From NCBI RefSeq assembly GCF_039542305.1, contig NZ_BAABHW010000006.1, positions 139,493 to 203,492 of the forward strand: a stretch of 64,000 nt of DNA, in the 5' to 3' direction. The DNA comes from Roseibacterium beibuensis. GTDB taxonomy: Bacteria; Pseudomonadota; Alphaproteobacteria; Rhodobacterales; Rhodobacteraceae. A program made the translations under genes and the position numbers. This document shows positions 25,783 to 34,434 of the stretch, in pieces. Within the stretch, counting starts at the first letter, position 1, and each line of letters starts with the position of its first letter. The notes beneath the pieces were generated by a model, which made no database searches, was not told where the DNA came from, and saw only the letters and a program-made list of their open reading frames with translations.

Positions 25783-27183
25783 ATGAAAACTCTGACGTCA
25801 CCCAAACCGCTCCCCCCCCTCGACAGGCTTGACCCCGAGGGCAAGCGCCGCATCTGGGGATGGTGGGCGTTCGACTGGGCGAGCCAGCCTTATAACACGC
25901 TGCTGCTGACCTTCATCTTCGGGCCCTACATCAACGACCTGCTGGGCGACGGCACGGCGGCGCAGACGGCCTGGGGATACGGCGTGGGCGCGGCGGGACT
26001 GGCCATCGCGCTGATGGCGCCGTTCCTTGGCGCGATCGCGGACCTGGCGGGGCGTCGGATGCCGTTCATCTGGCTGTTCTCGGGCTTTTACATCGCGGGA
26101 GCCTGGGGCCTGTGGTGGGCCGCACCGGGCGATTTCAACCTGTTCCTGATCCTGTTCAGTTTCGCCATCGGCCTGATCGGGATGGAGTTCGCGACGATCT
26201 TCACCAACGCGCTGCTGCCGACGCTGGGGCGGCGGAAAGACCTTGGGCGCATTTCAGGCTCGGGATGGGCCTTCGGGTATCTCGGCGGCTTCGTGGCGCT
26301 GGTGGCGATGCTGCTGCTCTTCGCGGAGAACGCGGAAACGGGAAAAACGCTGATCGGGCTGGACCCGCTGTTCGGGCTCGATCCCGCAGAGCGCGAGGGC
26401 ACCCGCGCCGTCGGGCCGGGCACGGCGCTGTGGTACGCGGCCTTCATGATCCCGTTTTTCCTGTGGGTGCGCGACCCGCGCCCCGCAGACGCCATTCCGG
26501 TGCGCGAGGCGGTGGCCAGCGCATGGCCCGAATTGCGGCGCACCCTGCGGTCCCTGCCCCGGCAGCGCAGCATGTTCGCCTATCTCGCCTCTTCGATGTT
26601 CTACCGCGACGCGCTGAACGGGATGTATGTCTTTGGCGGGATCTATGCTGCGGGCGTCCTGGGCTGGTCGGTTGTCGATGTGGGGGTCTTCGGCATCCTG
26701 GCCGTTCTGACCGGCGCGCTGTTCGCGTGGCTGGGCGGCAAGGCCGACAGCGCGCTTGGGCCCAAGCCGGTGATCCTGACCAATGTCCTTTTGCTGACGC
26801 TTGTGGCGCTTGGCGTCGTCTTCATCGCGCGCGACAGCGTCTTCGGCATCCCGGTGGCCGAGGACTCGAGCCTGCCCGATATCGCCTTCTACGCGCTTGG
26901 CGCGCTGATCGGCGCGGGGGGTGGCGCGCTGCAATCCTCGTCGCGCACGATGATGGTGCGCCAGGCCCATCCAGACCGCATGACCGAGGCGTTCGGGCTC
27001 TATGCGCTGGCGGGCAAGGCCACCTCCTTCATCGCGCCGCTCTCCATCGGAATTGTCACACAAGCGACGGGAAGTCAGCAGATGGGGGTGACGCCGCTGG
27101 TTGTCTTGTTCATGATCGGGTTGATCCTGCTTTTCTTCGTCGATGCCGAAGGCCGGCACGACGGCACCCCGCCCAGGGAGTGA
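25783..27183 (+). CDS. UMF1-family major facilitator transporter
   Basis: A 466-residue protein with about twelve membrane helices. FDWASQPYNTLLLTFIFGPY and the GSGWAFGYLGG segment identify the UMF1/ATG22-like MFS group. Its substrate is not known; some relatives are linked to amino-acid efflux. It is read in the same direction as mepA, which starts 4 bp downstream. Confidence 0.9.
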   Translation: MKTLTSPKPLPPLDRLDPEGKRRIWGWWAFDWASQPYNTLLLTFIFGPYINDLLGDGTAAQTAWGYGVGAAGLAIALMAPFLGAIADLAGRRMPFIWLFSGFYIAGAWGLWWAAPGDFNLFLILFSFAIGLIGMEFATIFTNALLPTLGRRKDLGRISGSGWAFGYLGGFVALVAMLLLFAENAETGKTLIGLDPLFGLDPAEREGTRAVGPGTALWYAAFMIPFFLWVRDPRPADAIPVREAVASAWPELRRTLRSLPRQRSMFAYLASSMFYRDALNGMYVFGGIYAAGVLGWSVVDVGVFGILAVLTGALFAWLGGKADSALGPKPVILTNVLLLTLVALGVVFIARDSVFGIPVAEDSSLPDIAFYALGALIGAGGGALQSSSRTMMVRQAHPDRMTEAFGLYALAGKATSFIAPLSIGIVTQATGSQQMGVTPLVVLFMIGLILLFFVDAEGRHDGTPPRE

Positions 27184-27187
27184 CACG

Positions 27188-28108
27188 ATGCTGACCCGTC
27201 ACCTTGCCCTCGCCGCGCTGAGCCTTGCCCTGGCCGCCTGCGTCGGCGGCGGTGCCCCACGGCTCGATGCCACGCAATCGGCGATGCAGGCGCGCCATCT
27301 TTTCGGGTCCGAGGCCGTCGCGTCCGGCGGTCGGCCCGAGGTGATCGGCTTCTACTCCAACGGCTGTGTCGCGGGGGCGCAGGAACTGCCCGAGACCGGC
27401 CCGACATGGCAGGCCATGCGGATGAGCCGGAACCGCAACTGGGCGCATCCCGAAACCATAGATTTCGTGCAGGACCTGAGCCGCGAGGTCGCCCGCACCA
27501 CCAGTTGGAACGGCCTTTATATCGGCGACATGAGCCAACCGCGCGGCGGCCCGATGCTGACCGGCCATGTCAGCCACCAGTCGGGCCTCGATGTCGATAT
27601 CTGGATGCTGCCCGCGCGCGACCTGACCTTGTCGCGGCAGGACCGCGAGAACCTGTCTTCGATCTCGGTCCGCTCTCAGCGGGGGGCCTGGATCAACGAG
27701 AACTGGACGGCCGAGCACGCCACGGTTCTGCGCGCCGCCGCAACCGATCCGCGCGTCGCGCGGATTTTCGTCACCACGGGCGTGAAGGTCTGGCTGTGCC
27801 GCAACACGCCCGAAGGCGACCGCGACTGGCTGAGCCGCATTCGTCCGGCGACGGGACATCACTACCATTTCCATGTGCGGCTGACTTGCCCCGCCGGGTC
27901 GCGAAACTGCGAAGAGCAGGAGCCGGTGCCCGCTGGCGATGGCTGCGCCGCCGCCGAGGCCCGCGCGGCCCGCATCCTGAACCCCGCCCCGCCGAGCAGC
28001 GAACCGCCCGCGCCGACTGGCCCCGCAGCCCCGCAACCGCCGCGCGGCAACGGCGTGACCCTGTCGCAGGTTCCGGGCCAATGCCTGTCATTGCTCAGCA
28101 GCCTGTGA
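27188..28108 (+). CDS. mepA: Penicillin-insensitive murein endopeptidase (lipoprotein?)
   Basis: A 306-residue M74 peptidase that cuts D-Ala-meso-DAP cross-links in peptidoglycan. Zinc ligands are in HVSHQSGLDVDIW (HxxxxxxxD) and HHYHFHVRL. An N-terminal hydrophobic run ends LAAC (Cys20), a lipobox, so it may be a lipoprotein, unlike the free periplasmic E. coli MepA. The C-terminal 50 residues are Pro- and Ala-rich and likely disordered. ATG 27188 follows the previous stop by 4 bp. The next gene starts 2 bp after its stop. Confidence 0.93.
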   Translation: MLTRHLALAALSLALAACVGGGAPRLDATQSAMQARHLFGSEAVASGGRPEVIGFYSNGCVAGAQELPETGPTWQAMRMSRNRNWAHPETIDFVQDLSREVARTTSWNGLYIGDMSQPRGGPMLTGHVSHQSGLDVDIWMLPARDLTLSRQDRENLSSISVRSQRGAWINENWTAEHATVLRAAATDPRVARIFVTTGVKVWLCRNTPEGDRDWLSRIRPATGHHYHFHVRLTCPAGSRNCEEQEPVPAGDGCAAAEARAARILNPAPPSSEPPAPTGPAAPQPPRGNGVTLSQVPGQCLSLLSSL

Positions 28109-28109
28109 G

Positions 28110-28976
28110 ATGAGAGCGGGGTTCCGCACGCCCGTCCTCGCGGCCATTCTCGCGCTTTGGGCATCGCCGCTTCTGGCACAGGCGCAGGTGATGAGCGAGG
28201 TCGCGCTGCCCTTCGCCGCGCCGGGATTCGGCGGATTGTCCGCGATCCACGTCTCGCAGAGCGGGCGGCAGGCGGTGGTCCTGTCGGATCGCGGGCGGCT
28301 GTTCACCGTTGCGCTCCGGCGCGAGGGCGGTCGCGTCACCGGCGCGGGGCTGACGGCCGAGACCGTGCTGACCGATGGCGACGGGAATCGCGACCCGGAT
28401 ATCCGGGCCTTCGACAGCGAAGGCCTTGCCCGGATGCGCGACGGGCGGTTCGCCATTTCCTTCGAAGGTACGGCACGCGTCGCGGTCTTCTCCGGGACAG
28501 GCCGTGCCGCCACGGTGATCGCCCCGCCGCCCGAGGCCGCGCGCCTGCCGGCGAATGGCGGGTACGAGGCCCTGGCCGTCGATGCGCAGGGACGGTTCTA
28601 CATGCTGGCCGAACGCGGCGACGGTCGCCTGTGGCGTGGCGGCGCGCAGGGCTGGGAGGTGATCGCGACGGTGGGCAGCGGCGGCGGCCTGCGGCCGGTG
28701 GCGCTCGATTTCGACGACCGGGGGCGGCTGTACCTGTTGGAGCGGCGCGTCTCGCTTGGCGGCTTCGGCAACCGGCTGACGCGCTTCGCGGTCGGGCCGA
28801 GGGGCCTTGGCGCGCCCGAGCGCCTGCTGGACGAGGGCAGCACCCGGCATGGCAACCTCGAAGGGCTGAGCCTTTGGCGCGACGGGCAGGGACGGCTGAT
28901 TGCCAGCATGATCGCGGACAATGACCTGAGCCGGGGGCGGCCGAACACGCTGGTCGAGTACGTCTTGCCCGACTGA
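28110..28976 (+). CDS. Esterase-like activity of phytase family protein
   Basis: A 288-residue exported protein (signal peptide about 1-23). Blocks such as GGLSAIHVSQSG, FDSEGLARMRDGRFAISFE and NGGYEALAVDAQGRFYMLAE fit the PF13449 beta-propeller group. It may be a periplasmic esterase or phosphatase; phytate use is not shown. It follows mepA by 1-2 bp and is likely co-transcribed. Confidence 0.87.
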   Translation: MRAGFRTPVLAAILALWASPLLAQAQVMSEVALPFAAPGFGGLSAIHVSQSGRQAVVLSDRGRLFTVALRREGGRVTGAGLTAETVLTDGDGNRDPDIRAFDSEGLARMRDGRFAISFEGTARVAVFSGTGRAATVIAPPPEAARLPANGGYEALAVDAQGRFYMLAERGDGRLWRGGAQGWEVIATVGSGGGLRPVALDFDDRGRLYLLERRVSLGGFGNRLTRFAVGPRGLGAPERLLDEGSTRHGNLEGLSLWRDGQGRLIASMIADNDLSRGRPNTLVEYVLPD

Positions 28977-28986
28977 CGCGCCGGTC

Positions 28987-29832
28987 TCAGCGCCCCGGGA
29001 TCGCGCCCCGCTTGCCCGTATATGTCCAGCCGTCGATGATCTTGAGCGCGTCCTCGGCGGTTTCGACGAAGTGGAACAGGTCCAGATCCTCGGGCGAGAT
29101 GGTGCCGGCGTCGGCCAGGGCCTCCCAATTCACGATCTTGCGCCAGAAGCTTTCGCCGAACAGCAGGACCGGCACCTGCTCCATCCGGCCGGTCTGGATC
29201 AGGGTCAGGCTTTCGAACAATTCGTCCAGCGTGCCGAACCCGCCGGGGAAAACCGCGATGGCCTTGGCGCGCAGCAGGAAGTGCATCTTGCGGATGCCGA
29301 AATAGTGGAAGTTGAAGCACAGTTCGGGCGTCACGTATTCGTTCGGCACCTGTTCATGTGGCAGCACGATGTTGAGGCCGATGGAACAGCCGCCGGCATC
29401 CACGGCGCCGCGATTGCCCGCCTCCATCACGCCGGGGCCGCCGCCGGTGACGACGACCATCTCGCGGCAGTCGGATGCCACCGAGCGTTCGGTGATCGCG
29501 CGGGCAAAGGCGCGGGCCTCGTCGTAGAAATGCGACAGTTCCTTGAGGGTTTCGCTGCGGGCCTTGTCCCGCTCGGACGGGCGCGGAATGCGCGCGCCGC
29601 CGAAGAGAACGACGGTGGATTCGATGCCGTGCTCGTCCATCAGAAGCGTGGGCTTCATCAATTCCAGTTGCAGGCGCACCGGGCGCAGCTCGTCACGGTT
29701 GATGAAGGACGGGTCGTCGAAGGCCAGCCGGTAGGCAGGCGATCGCGCCTGCGGCGTGTCAGGCACTTGGCGGCTGGAGTCGACATCGTCCTGCGCCTGG
29801 CGGAACGGCGCGTATCTGGGATCGTCTTCCAT
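28987..29832 (-). CDS. LOG family protein (TIGR00730 type)
   Basis: A 281-residue protein of the LOG family (cytokinin riboside 5'-monophosphate phosphoribohydrolase, often misnamed lysine decarboxylase). Motifs VVTGGGPGVMEAGNRGA and FPGGFGTLDELFE are intact. It probably releases the base from nucleoside monophosphates. The N-terminal 60 residues before the core are polar and extra. The start ATG at 29830-29832 is 113 bp from divergent dapD. Longer frames upstream cross the dapD promoter and are not used. Confidence 0.92.
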   Translation of the reverse strand: MEDDPRYAPFRQAQDDVDSSRQVPDTPQARSPAYRLAFDDPSFINRDELRPVRLQLELMKPTLLMDEHGIESTVVLFGGARIPRPSERDKARSETLKELSHFYDEARAFARAITERSVASDCREMVVVTGGGPGVMEAGNRGAVDAGGCSIGLNIVLPHEQVPNEYVTPELCFNFHYFGIRKMHFLLRAKAIAVFPGGFGTLDELFESLTLIQTGRMEQVPVLLFGESFWRKIVNWEALADAGTISPEDLDLFHFVETAEDALKIIDGWTYTGKRGAIPGR

Positions 29833-29884
29833 ACCTGTACCCTCGTGTTGACTGCCTGCCAGACCTAGCCCGCCCCCTGCCGGA

Positions 29885-29913
29885 TTGCCAGCCGGGGATG
29901 CGCCGGATATAGG
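29885..29913 (+). promoter_or_regulatory. Housekeeping-type promoter of dapD
   Basis: TTGCCA (29885-29890), 17 bases, then TATAGG (29908-29913), with the expected start site about 25 bp before the dapD ATG. The assignment is by pattern only. Confidence 0.55.
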
Positions 29914-29945
29914 CCTGCCAACAGATTGACCGAGGGGAACCACCG

Positions 29946-30773
29946 ATGTCCAACGCCCAGCTGGAAACCGCCATCGAAGCCGCGTGGGAAACCCGCGACC
30001 GGATCACGCCGTCGACGGGCGGGGAAACGCGCGAAGCCATCGAAGAGACGCTGAACGCCCTGGACGGCGGAAAGCTGCGCGTCGCCGAAAAGCAGGCGGA
30101 TGGCAGCTGGCACGTCAACCAGTGGGCCAAGAAGGCGGTGCTGTTGGGCTTTCGCCTGAAGGACATGGAACAGCAGGATGGCGGCCCGCAGGGCGGCCAC
30201 TGGTGGGACAAGGTCGACAGCAAGTTCAAGGGCTGGGGCGATACCGAGTGGAAAGACGCGGGCTTTCGCGCCGTGCCGAACTGCATCGTGCGCCGCTCGG
30301 CCTATATCGCGCCGGGCGTGGTGCTGATGCCGTCCTTCGTGAACCTCGGGGCCTATGTCGACGAAGGCACGATGGTCGACACATGGGCCACGGTCGGGTC
30401 CTGCGCGCAGATCGGCAAGAACGTGCACCTGTCGGGCGGCGTCGGCATCGGCGGCGTCCTGGAACCGATGCAGGCCGGTCCCACGATCATCGAGGACAAC
30501 TGCTTCATCGGGGCGCGGTCCGAGGTGGTCGAAGGCGTGATCGTGCGCGAGGGGTCGGTCCTCGGCATGGGCGTGTTCATCGGCCAGTCCACCAAGATCG
30601 TCGATCGCGAAACGGGCAAGGTCATGTATGGCGAGGTGCCGGCGGGTTCGGTCGTCGTGTCCGGGTCGATGCCGTCGAAGAACGGCGTGAACCTGTATTG
30701 CGCCGTGATCGTGAAGCGGGTCGACGAAAAAACGCGCTCCAAGACCTCGATCAACGACCTGTTGCGCGACTGA
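29946..30773 (+). CDS. dapD: Tetrahydrodipicolinate N-succinyltransferase
   Basis: DapD succinylates tetrahydrodipicolinate in the succinylase branch of lysine/DAP synthesis. The 275-residue enzyme has a mixed N-terminal domain and a left-handed beta-helix with hexapeptide repeats (VVLMPSFVNLGAYVDEGT, IGKNVHLSGGVGIGGVLEP). GAGGGG precedes the ATG. Pathway partner dapE is 5.5 kb downstream, with an unrelated block of genes in between. Confidence 0.97.
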   Translation: MSNAQLETAIEAAWETRDRITPSTGGETREAIEETLNALDGGKLRVAEKQADGSWHVNQWAKKAVLLGFRLKDMEQQDGGPQGGHWWDKVDSKFKGWGDTEWKDAGFRAVPNCIVRRSAYIAPGVVLMPSFVNLGAYVDEGTMVDTWATVGSCAQIGKNVHLSGGVGIGGVLEPMQAGPTIIEDNCFIGARSEVVEGVIVREGSVLGMGVFIGQSTKIVDRETGKVMYGEVPAGSVVVSGSMPSKNGVNLYCAVIVKRVDEKTRSKTSINDLLRD

Positions 30774-30791
30774 ATGCGGCGGCGGGGCAGC

Positions 30792-31865
30792 CTAGCAGGA
30801 CTGCCCGCCGACCAGAACAGTCGGCACCCAGGTGTCTTCGGCCACGTCACCCGTGTTCGTGGGCCACGTCGGCCCGGGCACCAGCGAGGTGTTCACCTGC
30901 CAGGCCGCAACCAGCTTGGCGGCCTGCTGTTTCGTCAGGAGCCGCCCCGCCGGACGGGACGCCGGATGCTCCTCGAGGTGACAAGGCTTCATGCCGATGG
31001 CGGCGGCCACGCTTTCGGCAGACTGGCCTGCCATGCCGCCCAGTTCCCGCGCCCGCAATAGCAGCGATTCCGCCGGAACCCCCTCGACGCGCAGGATCGC
31101 GTGGCGCTCGGTCACCAGGTGGACGTAATTGACGGGCTGCAGGGATTTCTTTTGCCGCACGCGCGGCAGATCGACAAAGGCGAGCGCGGGCCCCAGAAAC
31201 GGGTCGGCCCCGGCGGGGTCGCAGCCGGGCAGGCAGAGCCGGTGTTGGGGGGACAGCTTCAGGCGCCGCTCAGGCAGCCCCTCGCCGAGGGAACCAGGCT
31301 CGAACACGATGGGCTGCTGATCAGGCTTGGGCACGGCAAGGCGCGAGTCGATCACCGCGAGGACGCGGACGCGCGCCCCGCACCAGTCAAGAACCTCGTC
31401 ACCGCCTGTCAGGCTTTCCACTTTGGCATTGCCAAAGGGCGTGGCCACCAACGTGCCCTCGCAGAAACATAGCGGCGTATCGGTATTGGTGTCGTAACCA
31501 ACCTCGTCCACGGACAGCACGACCGCAACGGCGGCCACCAGGCTGGGCGGCTGGTCGGGATAGGCAAGGTAAAGCTGGTCCGTACTAGGATCCTGGAACA
31601 CGAGCACATCGACCGGGGTGCCGAGGGGCAGCGTGATGCCACCGATATCTACGCCAGGCGTGGCGGTGCCAGACCCCATCATCGTCAGCGTCATGCCGTC
31701 GAGCGTGACCTCTTCGCCCACATAAAACACCCCGTCGTTATCGGTGAGCGTGCCGGTCGTGGTGATCGGGCCGATATCGGACAGAACAATCGTCTGATCA
31801 GAAGAAAAAAGCTGTGAGATAAGCAGTGCAAAATCAAAGCTTTGGTATTGGATCGGCTGGTCCAT
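30792..31865 (-). CDS. Hint-domain protein 1 (Hint_2 type)
   Basis: A 357-residue protein. The first half (about 1-145) is low in charge, Thr/Gly/Val-rich and probably beta. Then comes the Hint opening CFCEGTLVATPFGN with the N-terminal nucleophile cysteine present, VESLTGGDEVLDW, LKLSPQHRLCL and a VNYVHLVTERHAIL block. GAGG lies 5 bases before ATG 31865. Hint_2 proteins are common in roseobacters and their role is unknown; self-cleavage is plausible because the Cys is kept. It converges on dapD. The cysteine-rich CFC and the late PCHLE cysteine are noteworthy. No signal peptide is obvious. Confidence 0.82.
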   Translation of the reverse strand: MDQPIQYQSFDFALLISQLFSSDQTIVLSDIGPITTTGTLTDNDGVFYVGEEVTLDGMTLTMMGSGTATPGVDIGGITLPLGTPVDVLVFQDPSTDQLYLAYPDQPPSLVAAVAVVLSVDEVGYDTNTDTPLCFCEGTLVATPFGNAKVESLTGGDEVLDWCGARVRVLAVIDSRLAVPKPDQQPIVFEPGSLGEGLPERRLKLSPQHRLCLPGCDPAGADPFLGPALAFVDLPRVRQKKSLQPVNYVHLVTERHAILRVEGVPAESLLLRARELGGMAGQSAESVAAAIGMKPCHLEEHPASRPAGRLLTKQQAAKLVAAWQVNTSLVPGPTWPTNTGDVAEDTWVPTVLVGGQSC

Positions 31866-32017
31866 AGAAACCTCGTTGGAGAGCATTACGGGGTTCGGTC
31901 GCTACGCGCGCACCCTGTCATCCGCAGGCTCGGCCCAAAAGACGGCGAGAATAAGACTGATTCTACGTGAAAAACGTGAAAAGCGCAGTTTGGATCCGCG
32001 CTTGGGGCTGAAAACAG

Positions 32018-32041
32018 AAAAGAGGGCCGAGGCCCCCTTTT
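32018..32041 (-). terminator. Intrinsic terminator of the Crp/Fnr-DUF2892 unit
   Basis: On the minus strand AAAAGGGGGCC and GGCCCTCTTTT pair (one mismatch) around a two-base turn, followed by CTGTTTTC. It lies 26 bp after the DUF2892 stop. The remaining bases to 31866 show no gene. Confidence 0.72.
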
Positions 32042-32066
32042 CCACCGTCCGGAGAAACGGCTTTGC

Positions 32067-32258
32067 TTAGCTCTTCATTCCGCATGTGTTGATCCCCAAC
32101 ACGGAATACAAGGGGCAGTAGCCCAGCGCGCCGGTCAAAAGCGGCACGAGGCCGACCCAGCCCCACGCGGTCTGGGGGCCGACAAACACGAGCGAGATGA
32201 GCACGAGGCCTGCGATGATGCGCAGGGCGCGGTCGATGGTGCCTTCGTTGCGGGGCAT
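32067..32258 (-). CDS. DUF2892 (YgaP-type transmembrane) protein
   Basis: A 63-residue protein of two hydrophobic helices (ALRIIAGLVLISLVFVG and TGALGYCPLYSVLG), matching the DUF2892 / YgaP C-terminal membrane domain, with a conserved CPLY cysteine and a second cysteine (NTCG). In YgaP this part anchors a rhodanese domain, which is missing here. AAGGAGA precedes the ATG. It follows the Crp/Fnr gene by 78 bp and may be co-transcribed with it. Confidence 0.87.
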   Translation of the reverse strand: MPRNEGTIDRALRIIAGLVLISLVFVGPQTAWGWVGLVPLLTGALGYCPLYSVLGINTCGMKS

Positions 32259-32336
32259 GGAATATCTCCTTGTGGCTGTTCGATGTGAACCTGCCCTCGA
32301 ATATAGGCACTCCCGGCCCGGATGACGGTGACAGAG

Positions 32337-32927
32337 TCACCGGCGATCTGCGGCAATCCGTTCCAGTCCGGCCTGATCCAGCAGGCGCAGGCCACCCTTT
32401 TCCTGGCTGACAAGGCCGGTTTTGCCGAATTCCGCCAGCCGCCGGGTGACAAAGGCCCGCCCCGAGGCCGTTTCCGCGGCCAGTTGGCTATGGGTCGCGG
32501 CGACGAACCCGGCCTCGTCCTTCAGGCGCAAAAGGGCACGGGCCAGCCGCGCGTCGAACCCGGTCAGGGCGACATCCTCGACCAGCTGCTCGAACTCGCC
32601 GAAGCGTTGGGCGACGGACCCGAAGACGAGGTCGCGAAACCCCGCATCCTCGGCCAGGCGGCTGCGGAACTGACCGGCGGGGACAAGCTCGCCGGTGATA
32701 TCGGCCTCGACCAGCCCCTCGGCGGAATAGGTGCGATCCAGCGTCAGGCAGGCAAAGGTCTGCAGGCAGATGCCGCCCGGCTGCACGCGATAGAGCACCA
32801 CCTCGCGCCCGTTGGCCCCAGTCAGCGACACGCGGATCGACCCCTCGTCCAGCAGCAGGAAGCCCGGGCAAGGCTGACCGGGGCTGAACAGGACCGTGCC
32901 CTTGGGGGCGGTGAAGGGGCGGGACAT
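32337..32927 (-). CDS. Crp/Fnr-family transcriptional regulator
   Basis: A 196-residue regulator with a short cyclic-nucleotide-like sensory domain (residues 10-110) and a winged-helix DNA-binding domain (residues 135-195) with SQLAAETASGRAFVTRRLAEF. Cys20, Cys54 and Cys60 (in GGICLQTFACLTL) are not arranged as the Fnr oxygen cluster; the Cys54/Cys60 pair may be a thiol sensor. Partner DUF2892 suggests sulfur or redox control, which is an inference. The start ATG at 32925-32927 matches the family; longer frames upstream extend into the divergent gene's promoter. Confidence 0.9.
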   Translation of the reverse strand: MSRPFTAPKGTVLFSPGQPCPGFLLLDEGSIRVSLTGANGREVVLYRVQPGGICLQTFACLTLDRTYSAEGLVEADITGELVPAGQFRSRLAEDAGFRDLVFGSVAQRFGEFEQLVEDVALTGFDARLARALLRLKDEAGFVAATHSQLAAETASGRAFVTRRLAEFGKTGLVSQEKGGLRLLDQAGLERIAADRR

Positions 32928-33033
32928 GGGTGGCGCACCGGGGTTGAGGAGACGGGAACCCTGACCATTCCGCGCCCGCGCGGCAAGGTCAACGGCGCTT
33001 GACAGCGCGCGGGCAAAGGACCACTCCGGCGCC

Positions 33034-33381
33034 ATGGCGAAGGACAAGACATCCCCCCGCAAGCACGACGTTTACATGCTGGTGGTCGAGGTCGGCCGCA
33101 AGGACGGCGACGGCCTGCCCGACGGCGCGACCGGGGCCGGGCTTGTCTGCTATGCCTCGGGCGTGGACGAGGCGGAGGCGGTGCGCGAGACGGTGGCCGT
33201 GTTGAAACAGGCCGACCTGAACCCCCTGGACGTGACAGGCTACGGCACGCGGGCCGAGCGCGAGGCGCAGGGCGAGACGATCGAGGAGGAGGACGCCGCG
33301 CTGATGCAGCGCGCCTTCGACGAGAATGCGGTGATCGTGGTGCAGATGACGCCGTTTTTCGGCGACGAGGATCGCGGCTAG
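33034..33381 (+). CDS. Conserved hypothetical protein
   Basis: A 115-residue soluble, acidic protein that opens with MLVVEVGRKDGDGLP and contains YASGVDEAEAVRETVAVLKQA. I recognise no domain; it could be a small ferredoxin-like alpha/beta fold. It is divergent from the Crp/Fnr gene, sharing a 106-bp intergenic region, so it may be regulated by it. It converges on Hint-domain protein 2 8 bp downstream. Confidence 0.75.
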   Translation: MAKDKTSPRKHDVYMLVVEVGRKDGDGLPDGATGAGLVCYASGVDEAEAVRETVAVLKQADLNPLDVTGYGTRAEREAQGETIEEEDAALMQRAFDENAVIVVQMTPFFGDEDRG

Positions 33382-33388
33382 CCGCGTC

Positions 33389-34429
33389 TCAGATCACCGC
33401 GCCATGCCCCGACGCGGCAGTACCCAGAAGCGAGCGGGTCGCGGGCCTGTCGAGCAGCGGCAAGGACGGGTGGCGGTCACACTCGGCAATTCCAAGTAAC
33501 TGTGTGCCGCTGTCTTTCGAGGCCAGAACCTCGGCCAATGTCGCCGTTTCGATCTGGCAGCGGCCCAGTTGCAGGCAATCGGGATCATCCAGCATCAGGT
33601 GATGGAACCAGCGCAACGGCTGCGACCGGTCAAAGCGTGCGGCCTGCCCCGAAACAAGGTCGCTGGCGCGCACCAGCACCGTGTCGGTGCCGGCGAGGTA
33701 TTCCACCTCGGCCCCGCGCCGCAGGATCCGTGTTTCCGGCGTGAGGCAGACATCCTGCGCCAGGCCGTAATAGGGCGCGCGCATCAGGATCGGCGCCGCA
33801 TGGCCAAGGCAGAGACGGTCGCGCGCCTCGATCCAACGCAGGGTGCGGGGGGTGCCGTCCCGCCCGATCACGCGGTCCCCCGCCTTGAGATAGTCCACGG
33901 CGACGGGGCCCTTGTCGGTCAGCACGCGCGCACCGGATGCCAGGCCCGGCATATCGCTGGCCGCGACGGCATGGGTGGCGATCGCGGCGACCGTCGCGAT
34001 GCGCAGATAACCGTCATCGGATGGCAACAGGTCGGACAGGCGGGCGGGTGTCGGCAGGGCGGATCGCATCCGGTGGCGCATCCCGGTGATCGCATTTGCC
34101 ACGTCCAGAACGTCGCCCCGCCCCCGCGCACAGGTGACATGGCGCAACACCAGCACATGACGGGCCGACAGGAACCCGGCCGGGGTGCAAAGATCGGTTT
34201 CCCCGTGCACGAGGCGCAGCGCGCCGTCCGGCATCAGGTAGATCGACAGGGCGCGGGCCACGTCCCCCTGCCCCCGCCAAAGGCGCACGGGCCGCCGCCC
34301 GGGCGCAGGCACCGGCAGCTCCAGCCAGAAGGTCAAGGCATCGCGCGACCGTCCGTCATCGGCCTTGGCCGCGAAGGGGTATCCTATGGGGACCGCCTTC
34401 CCCTCGTTCCAGATTGCCGACCAGACCAT
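33389..34429 (-). CDS. Hint-domain protein 2, lacking the usual nucleophile cysteine
   Basis: A 346-residue protein. The first 165 residues have no domain I recognise (it opens WSAIWNEGKAVPIGYPFAAK). The Hint-like part has GARVLTDKGPVAVDYLKAGD, then CLGHAAPILMRAPY, ILRRGAEVEYL and the family-like RWFHHLMLDDPDCLQLG. Where other Hint_2 members read CFxPGTxIxT, this reads GLASGARVLT, so the N-terminal Cys is missing and self-cleavage is unlikely. The gene starts 5 bp after the stop of Hint-domain protein 3 and is surely co-transcribed with it. Function unknown. Confidence 0.75.
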   Translation of the reverse strand: MVWSAIWNEGKAVPIGYPFAAKADDGRSRDALTFWLELPVPAPGRRPVRLWRGQGDVARALSIYLMPDGALRLVHGETDLCTPAGFLSARHVLVLRHVTCARGRGDVLDVANAITGMRHRMRSALPTPARLSDLLPSDDGYLRIATVAAIATHAVAASDMPGLASGARVLTDKGPVAVDYLKAGDRVIGRDGTPRTLRWIEARDRLCLGHAAPILMRAPYYGLAQDVCLTPETRILRRGAEVEYLAGTDTVLVRASDLVSGQAARFDRSQPLRWFHHLMLDDPDCLQLGRCQIETATLAEVLASKDSGTQLLGIAECDRHPSLPLLDRPATRSLLGTAASGHGAVI

Positions 34430-34434
34430 GCCGA

